A stretch of DNA of 11,209 nt from an uncultured Myxococcales bacterium (lineage in GTDB: Bacteria > Myxococcota_A > UBA9042), in contig CALGHC010000787.1 in the NCBI GenBank assembly GCA_937915965.1, positions 1-11,209 of the forward strand, read 5' to 3'. The notes under the pieces were generated by a model. That model worked only from the letters and a program-made list of their open reading frames with translations, made no database searches and was not told where the DNA came from. This document shows positions 6,988 to 11,209 of the stretch, in pieces; position 1 is the first letter of the stretch; every line of letters begins with the position of its first letter. The position numbers and the translations under genes are program-made.

Positions 6988-9900
6988 ATGACCACGCCGC
7001 GAAGCAACCGATCGACCCTGCCTCCGCGCCTCGGCGAGCTGCTCGGCGGCCGCTATCGCTTGCTGCACATCGTCGGTCGCGGCGGTGGCGGCACGGTGAT
7101 CCTCGCCGTCGATCAGCTCACCGGCGACCAGGTGGCCGTCAAGCACCACGCCCTTGGCAGCGATGGCGCCACCGGTGTCGTCGAGGCCTTTCACTCCGAG
7201 GTCCGCGCGCTCGCCCGACTCGACCACCCGGTCATTGTCGGTGTGCGCGACCTCGTGGTCGGCGCCAATCGGCCACCTTGCCTGGTGATGGACTACGTCG
7301 AAGGCGTCGGCCTGCACCAGTGCCAGCTCGCCGGCCTGGACTGGCCGGTCGTCTGGCGCATCCTTGATCAGCTGCTCGCTGCCCTGGCGCACGCCCACGC
7401 ACGCAGTGTGGTGCACCGCGATCTGAAACCATCCAACGTAGTACTCGTGCCGCACGCGGATGGCCGGCGCTTCGACGTGCGGCTGCTCGACTTTGGCCTC
7501 GCCGCGATCACCGACCGAGCCGCCAGACCGACGCGTTGGCGGCGCGGTGCCGGTCGAGCCCCGCTCGGCCATACCCACAGTTTCGGCGGTACTCTCCCCT
7601 ACATGGCGCCCGAGCAGGCGATCCCGGGCAGCCCAGATGTCGGTCCGACCACTGACCTCTACGCGCTTGGTGTGCTCTTCCACGTGCTGGTCTACGGCTG
7701 TTCGCCCTTCCGGATGAGCGACACCGACGCGCTGCTCTCAGGCGCTCCGCACCGCCAGATCGAAGGCAACACCCCACGCGAAGGGCTCGATGTCCCCCCA
7801 GCGGTGCGCTACCGAATGCGCGAACTCCTTGCGTTCGAGCCGTGGGAGCGCGACACAACCGCCGCGGACCTCAGGGCGTTCCTCGCCGGATGGCCGCCAC
7901 CCACGCAGAGCCTGCTGCCGGCTGGCGGCGAGCTCGTCGTCGGTGGCCCGCGTGTCGACCCCAAGCGGCCAATCGACGAAGAGACAGCGACGCTTCTTGT
8001 GGGCGGCGACGGCGACGACAACCGCACAGCCACCGCGGGAGTCGACATCTACGCTCTGCGTGAACCGCGCCTGGTCGGGCGACAAGAAGCCCTGACCTGG
8101 CTGCTGGATTCGGCCCGCCAGGTGCAGGAAGAAGGCCGGGGCCGAGTTTGTGTCATTGAAGGTCCGGCGGGAATCGGCAAGACGCGGCTGGCTCGTGAAG
8201 CCGCCGAGCAGGCCAGTGAGAATGGCTGGATGCAGAAACTACTCGCCTGGCACAGCCCCAGCGTCAGCGGCCCCGACAGCGGCGTGCGCGGCGCACTCGC
8301 GAGCCACCTGCGCCGCGCGGTCGCCATGCAACCGGTGATCGGCGCCGTCGTCGCAGCTCGCCTCGATGCGACCGCGTCGCCCGCCGAGGAATTCGACGCG
8401 CTGCTCGACACCATGACCGCCGCGTCGGCGTCGGGCGCCACTCATGAAGGCCAGGAGGCGCGCTTCCGGCTGCACGAACAGGCGCTGCGAGCGCTGTGTG
8501 CGCTGCGGCCGGTGGCCCTGGTTCTCGACGCTGCCCAATGGGCGGTGCACGACGAGGCCCTTCAGTTCTGTCACGCGCTGCTCGACAACCTCCACCACGA
8601 GCCGGCACCGATCCTGGTGATCGTCACCCAGCGCCACGAGGGCGAGGACTCGACGAGCGACGACGACGACGCGCCCGACCAGGTGGGCGACGGCGGGGAG
8701 GGCGGCAAAGGGCTCCGGGCGACCCTGCTGCGGCGCCCGGAGGTCAGCCGACGACGACTTGGACCGCTCGACGAGGCCGGCACAAGGCAGCTGGTGCGCT
8801 CGGTGCTGCCGGCCGCCCCCGAGGTCGTCGAGGCCGTCGTCCGGCGCGCGAGCGGCAACCCCCTATTCGCATACGAGTTGTCCCGTTTCGCGGTGCACGC
8901 CGGGATGCTCAAGGCCGTGCCGGTCCTGCCCGACGCGCAGCAGATCGCCGCGGCGCTTCCGCGCGACATCGCCGAGGCGACGTGGCGCCGCCTGAAGTGG
9001 CTCGCGGATGGCCACCCGCATCCGGCGCGCTCGCTGGCCTTGCTCGGTCGCATTGCGCTGCTGGGCGCCCACGTCCCGGCGCGGCTGTTGCACGCTTTCA
9101 TCGAACACGAGCGAGACCCCGTCCTGGTGCGCGAAGCCCGCGAGTTGATTCGCGCCTGGATCGTCGCCGCGGTGATTCAGCCCGATGAGCAGGGCGCCTT
9201 GGCGTTCGAGAGCCACATTCAACGCGACGCGCTGCTCGATCGACTCTCGGCTGAGCGCGCGTGGCCACTCATCAACCGGCTGGCAGCGGAGACCAAGCGG
9301 GCGTTCTACCCCGACGGCCACCCGATGGTCCGCCTTGAGCTCGCCAGCCACCTGGAGGCCGCCGGCGCGCCCGACGAGGCGTACGCGCTGGTGATCGCTC
9401 AGGTGCGGCCCTGCCTGGATGTGAGTGACAGCCGAGCTGCGGAGTCCCTGTGCGCACGCGCCGCCGGCCTGCTCGACCGCGCCGGCGCCGACCGCCTCGA
9501 CGGCCGCAGGGTCACGGTGGCTTGCCTCGCGTTCGATGCACGCTGGCACGCGGGACCCAACGAGACCCTGCGCCGGCTGGCCGCGGCGGCGCTGACGATC
9601 GCTCAAGGCATCGGCGACAGCGACGCGATCGCCCACGCGAGCTGGCGAAGCGCCGCGCTTGACCACCGCCGCGCCGCCGACCCCGCCGGTCAGATCGCAG
9701 CGCGTGAAGCGATCTGGGAAACGCTGGGGGGGCTGGCTGAGACCGATCCAGGCGGCTGGCTGGACGGCGCCGAACAGCTCGCCTTGCTGGACGTCTACGG
9801 CAACCGGCCCGACGCCTGCGCCCAGGTCTGCCGCCGCGGCGTCCTGGTCGCACGCGCCGCAGGCAGCGGTCGGCACGAGGCCGCGTTCTTCGCCCTGCTG

Positions 9901-10548
9901 GGCTGGCTCGAATACGAAAGCGGTCGCCATCGGCAAGCCCGCGCGTACGCCCGCCTCGCCGACCGGATCCTCTGCGACATTCGCATGGAACAGTCGACCT
10001 CGGCGCGCACGACGCTGGCCGTCCTGGGGGCTGCCGAGCTGGCGCTGGGCAACCACGACGCAGCGATCGACTGCTTCGAGCGCAACCTGCAGCTGGCCCG
10101 ACGCCACGGCGAATCACGCCACCAGGGCACCGCCCGACTCAACCTCGCGTCGGCGCTGGCCAGCGCCGGCGAGCTCGCAGAGGCCATGACCCAACTAGAG
10201 CTGGCGGCGTCGATTGGTCAGGACGGCCAACGCGGCCAGCAGGTCTTCATCGAGCTGCCCGAGTACCGACGCACCTGGTGCGCGGAGCGGGCTCGCGTGC
10301 TGGCAGGGCTCGAGAGATGGCCCGAGGTGATCCTCGCCCTCGACAACGAAGCCGCGCTGGACGACACCTACGCAGCGACGTCGGACATCGTGCACGCGCT
10401 CGAGGAGACCAGCGACCGGGCCGACGGCGCGGGACGACCGGCGTTGGCCGAGCGCGCTCTGCAGCGGGCCAGCGTCAACGCCCGACGTGCCGGCCTCGAC
10501 GACCGCGCCCGCGGCCTCGAACGCCGGCTCGCGCAGCGTGGCCTTTGA
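6988..10548 (+). CDS. Multidomain Ser/Thr protein kinase - AAA/STAND-type ATPase - helical-repeat protein
   Basis: An 1186-residue cytoplasmic signalling protein. Residues 24-303 form a Hanks-type kinase: glycine loop 'GRGGGG' (30-35), Lys52 in 'VAVK', alphaC-type Glu71, 'HRDLKPSN' (143-150, Asp145), 'DFG' (168-170) and 'MAPEQ' (206-210). All catalytic residues are present, and it is an RD-type kinase. The activation loop has an Arg-rich insert (182-190). A linker leads to an AAA_16-like ATPase from about 363: 'VGRQEAL', Walker A 'GPAGIGKT' (392-399), Walker B 'VALVLDAAQW' with Asp514, and 'SGNPLF' (622-627), common in this group. An acidic, Gly-rich insert lies at 551-573. The last 400 or so residues are Ala/Leu helical pairs resembling TPR units, such as 'LGAAELALGNHDAAIDCFERNL'. 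No transmembrane segment or output DNA-binding domain is seen. The layout matches PknK-like proteins, frequent in myxobacteria. Kinase and ATPase assignments are firm; the stimulus and targets are unknown. Confidence 0.95.
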   Translation: MTTPRSNRSTLPPRLGELLGGRYRLLHIVGRGGGGTVILAVDQLTGDQVAVKHHALGSDGATGVVEAFHSEVRALARLDHPVIVGVRDLVVGANRPPCLVMDYVEGVGLHQCQLAGLDWPVVWRILDQLLAALAHAHARSVVHRDLKPSNVVLVPHADGRRFDVRLLDFGLAAITDRAARPTRWRRGAGRAPLGHTHSFGGTLPYMAPEQAIPGSPDVGPTTDLYALGVLFHVLVYGCSPFRMSDTDALLSGAPHRQIEGNTPREGLDVPPAVRYRMRELLAFEPWERDTTAADLRAFLAGWPPPTQSLLPAGGELVVGGPRVDPKRPIDEETATLLVGGDGDDNRTATAGVDIYALREPRLVGRQEALTWLLDSARQVQEEGRGRVCVIEGPAGIGKTRLAREAAEQASENGWMQKLLAWHSPSVSGPDSGVRGALASHLRRAVAMQPVIGAVVAARLDATASPAEEFDALLDTMTAASASGATHEGQEARFRLHEQALRALCALRPVALVLDAAQWAVHDEALQFCHALLDNLHHEPAPILVIVTQRHEGEDSTSDDDDAPDQVGDGGEGGKGLRATLLRRPEVSRRRLGPLDEAGTRQLVRSVLPAAPEVVEAVVRRASGNPLFAYELSRFAVHAGMLKAVPVLPDAQQIAAALPRDIAEATWRRLKWLADGHPHPARSLALLGRIALLGAHVPARLLHAFIEHERDPVLVREARELIRAWIVAAVIQPDEQGALAFESHIQRDALLDRLSAERAWPLINRLAAETKRAFYPDGHPMVRLELASHLEAAGAPDEAYALVIAQVRPCLDVSDSRAAESLCARAAGLLDRAGADRLDGRRVTVACLAFDARWHAGPNETLRRLAAAALTIAQGIGDSDAIAHASWRSAALDHRRAADPAGQIAAREAIWETLGGLAETDPGGWLDGAEQLALLDVYGNRPDACAQVCRRGVLVARAAGSGRHEAAFFALLGWLEYESGRHRQARAYARLADRILCDIRMEQSTSARTTLAVLGAAELALGNHDAAIDCFERNLQLARRHGESRHQGTARLNLASALASAGELAEAMTQLELAASIGQDGQRGQQVFIELPEYRRTWCAERARVLAGLERWPEVILALDNEAALDDTYAATSDIVHALEETSDRADGAGRPALAERALQRASVNARRAGLDDRARGLERRLAQRGL

Positions 10549-10576
10549 CGCAGAGGTTGTCGCGTTCGTGGGGCTG

Positions 10577-10593
10577 CCGGCACTAGTTGCCGG
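10577..10593. terminator. Small perfect hairpin between convergent genes
   Basis: CCGGCA and TGCCGG pair perfectly around the five-base loop CTAGT. The hairpin lies 28 bases after the kinase stop and carries the stop codon of the minus-strand gene in its loop. The stem is only six base pairs and no T-run follows on either side, so intrinsic termination is uncertain. Position, not strength, is the argument. Confidence 0.25.
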
Positions 10594-11206
10594 ATTTGCG
10601 GGTGGCTTCAACGAAGTGGACGATGGCGCTGCGGGCCGTCTCCAGCCGCTCACCAAAGACCTGGGCGTGGCTGGCTGACCCGGCCTGCTGGGCCCACACG
10701 GACAAGGCGTCCGCGGCGACCGCGAGGCCGCCCGCCAGGCTGCCAAATTCGCCGAAGACGACAGACACACGCCCCTGGAGGGCTGGTTGAGCGGCCAGAT
10801 CGACATAGACCGCTGCGAGGCGGCGCATGTTGCGGCCCATGTCGCGCGCCATCACGTCGACGTCAGCGCCGGCCATCGCGCGCGCCTTCATCGCCTTGCC
10901 CAACCCCGCGAGCGCATAGTGGCCGTGCACGAGCTGAGAGAGTCCTGTCTCAAAAGCGCTGGACAATAGGGAGGTTGCCAGATCGGAAGGCTTGCCGGCC
11001 GCGGACGCCGCCTTCATCTCGGCGCGCAACGGTCCGACCACCTCCGCCAACACGGCGGCGCTGCCAATCGCGGTCTCTCTGGCGGGCGCAGCCTTCTTTC
11101 CGGCGGCGGCGGTCTTGGCGGCGGCGGTCTCGGCGGCGGCAGCGCTCTTCCCGGACTTGGCGACACGGACCGATCCAGCACGAGGCGCAGTCCTGGCCTT
11201 GGCCAC
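10583..11206 (-). CDS. Hypothetical Ala-rich helical protein with Lys/Ala-rich N-terminal tail (start may lie outside window)
   Basis: Not recognised. The frame gives 207 residues from a GTG at 11206-11204. The frame stays open to the window edge, so the real start may lie beyond it. Residues 1-45 are a low-complexity Ala/Lys/Arg/Thr tail ('KTAAAGKKAAPAR') resembling the tails of bacterial histone-H1-like or phasin-type proteins. Residues 46-200 are Ala/Leu/Met-rich with a heptad-like spacing and few helix breakers, so mostly alpha-helical. Cysteines, a signal peptide, transmembrane segments and catalytic motifs are all absent. The helical part together with a basic Ala-rich tail could suit a granule- or DNA-associated protein, but that rests on composition alone. 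It converges on the kinase gene with a 34-base gap, and its TAG stop sits in the loop of a small hairpin. That this is a real gene is supported by the absence of any better frame here. Confidence 0.65.
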   Translation of the reverse strand: MAKARTAPRAGSVRVAKSGKSAAAAETAAAKTAAAGKKAAPARETAIGSAAVLAEVVGPLRAEMKAASAAGKPSDLATSLLSSAFETGLSQLVHGHYALAGLGKAMKARAMAGADVDVMARDMGRNMRRLAAVYVDLAAQPALQGRVSVVFGEFGSLAGGLAVAADALSVWAQQAGSASHAQVFGERLETARSAIVHFVEATRKSGN

Positions 11207-11209
11207 CCG

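Noticed and set aside
6679..7683. A 334-codon minus-strand open frame spanning the kinase start and the glycosyltransferase 5' end
   Set aside because: It overlaps two supported genes, including the kinase glycine loop and HRD motif on the opposite strand, and has no domain of its own.
8863..10107. A 414-codon open frame on the minus strand inside the kinase gene
   Set aside because: It is antisense to a confidently assigned coding sequence, shows no recognisable domain or ribosome site, and is expected where third positions are almost all G/C.
11102..11148. GCGGCGGCGGTCT-like imperfect repeats
   Set aside because: They are the codon-level result of the Ala-rich protein tail, with irregular unit lengths, not a defined repeat element.

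Overview
The window is GC-rich, densely coded DNA. The codon use strongly favours G/C at third positions, which also opens long antisense frames. A 1186-residue Ser/Thr kinase-ATPase-helical-repeat fusion, a bacterial peptidase of the angiotensin-converting-enzyme (M2) family and an MlaEFD-type lipid transporter together suggest a myxobacterium-like (Myxococcota) or similar Gram-negative chromosome. This is an inference from gene content; no rRNA or phylogenetic marker is present.

Layout. (1) Positions 1-2827, minus strand: an Mla/Mce-type phospholipid ABC transporter operon, read from right to left. It holds a MlaE-like permease (1925-2827), a MlaF-like ATPase (1106-1909) and a MlaD-like MCE-domain protein (1109 to the window edge, unfinished). 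The ATPase and MCE genes overlap by ATGA. The ATPase has unusual substitutions in its ABC signature and at the catalytic glutamate position. The permease N-terminus contains five copies of a 9-bp tandem repeat. (2) 2828-3089: non-coding gap between divergent genes. (3) 3090-5219, plus strand: an M2-family dipeptidyl-carboxypeptidase-like zinc metallopeptidase with a probable lipoprotein signal and a fully conserved ACE active site. (4) 5216-6823, minus strand: a polytopic GT-C (family 39-like) glycosyltransferase, whose stop codon interlocks with that of the peptidase in one CTAG. (5) 6824-6987: second divergent gap. (6) 6988-10548, plus strand: the large kinase/AAA/helical-repeat signalling protein. 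(7) 10583-11206, minus strand: an uncharacterised Ala-rich helical protein with a Lys/Ala-rich tail, whose true start may lie outside the window.

How they fit together. The MCE operon is the only clear multi-gene unit. It most likely moves phospholipids between the inner and outer membranes. The peptidase, glycosyltransferase and kinase are singletons in alternating orientation, so the window gives no evidence that they work together. Three of the four units are envelope-directed (lipid transport, exported peptidase, membrane glycosyltransferase). No tRNA, rRNA, insertion sequence, CRISPR array, phage gene or defence system was recognised. The window does not show a convincing new multi-gene system; the most unusual points are the altered MlaF-like ATPase motifs and the inserted loop in the ACE-like enzyme.
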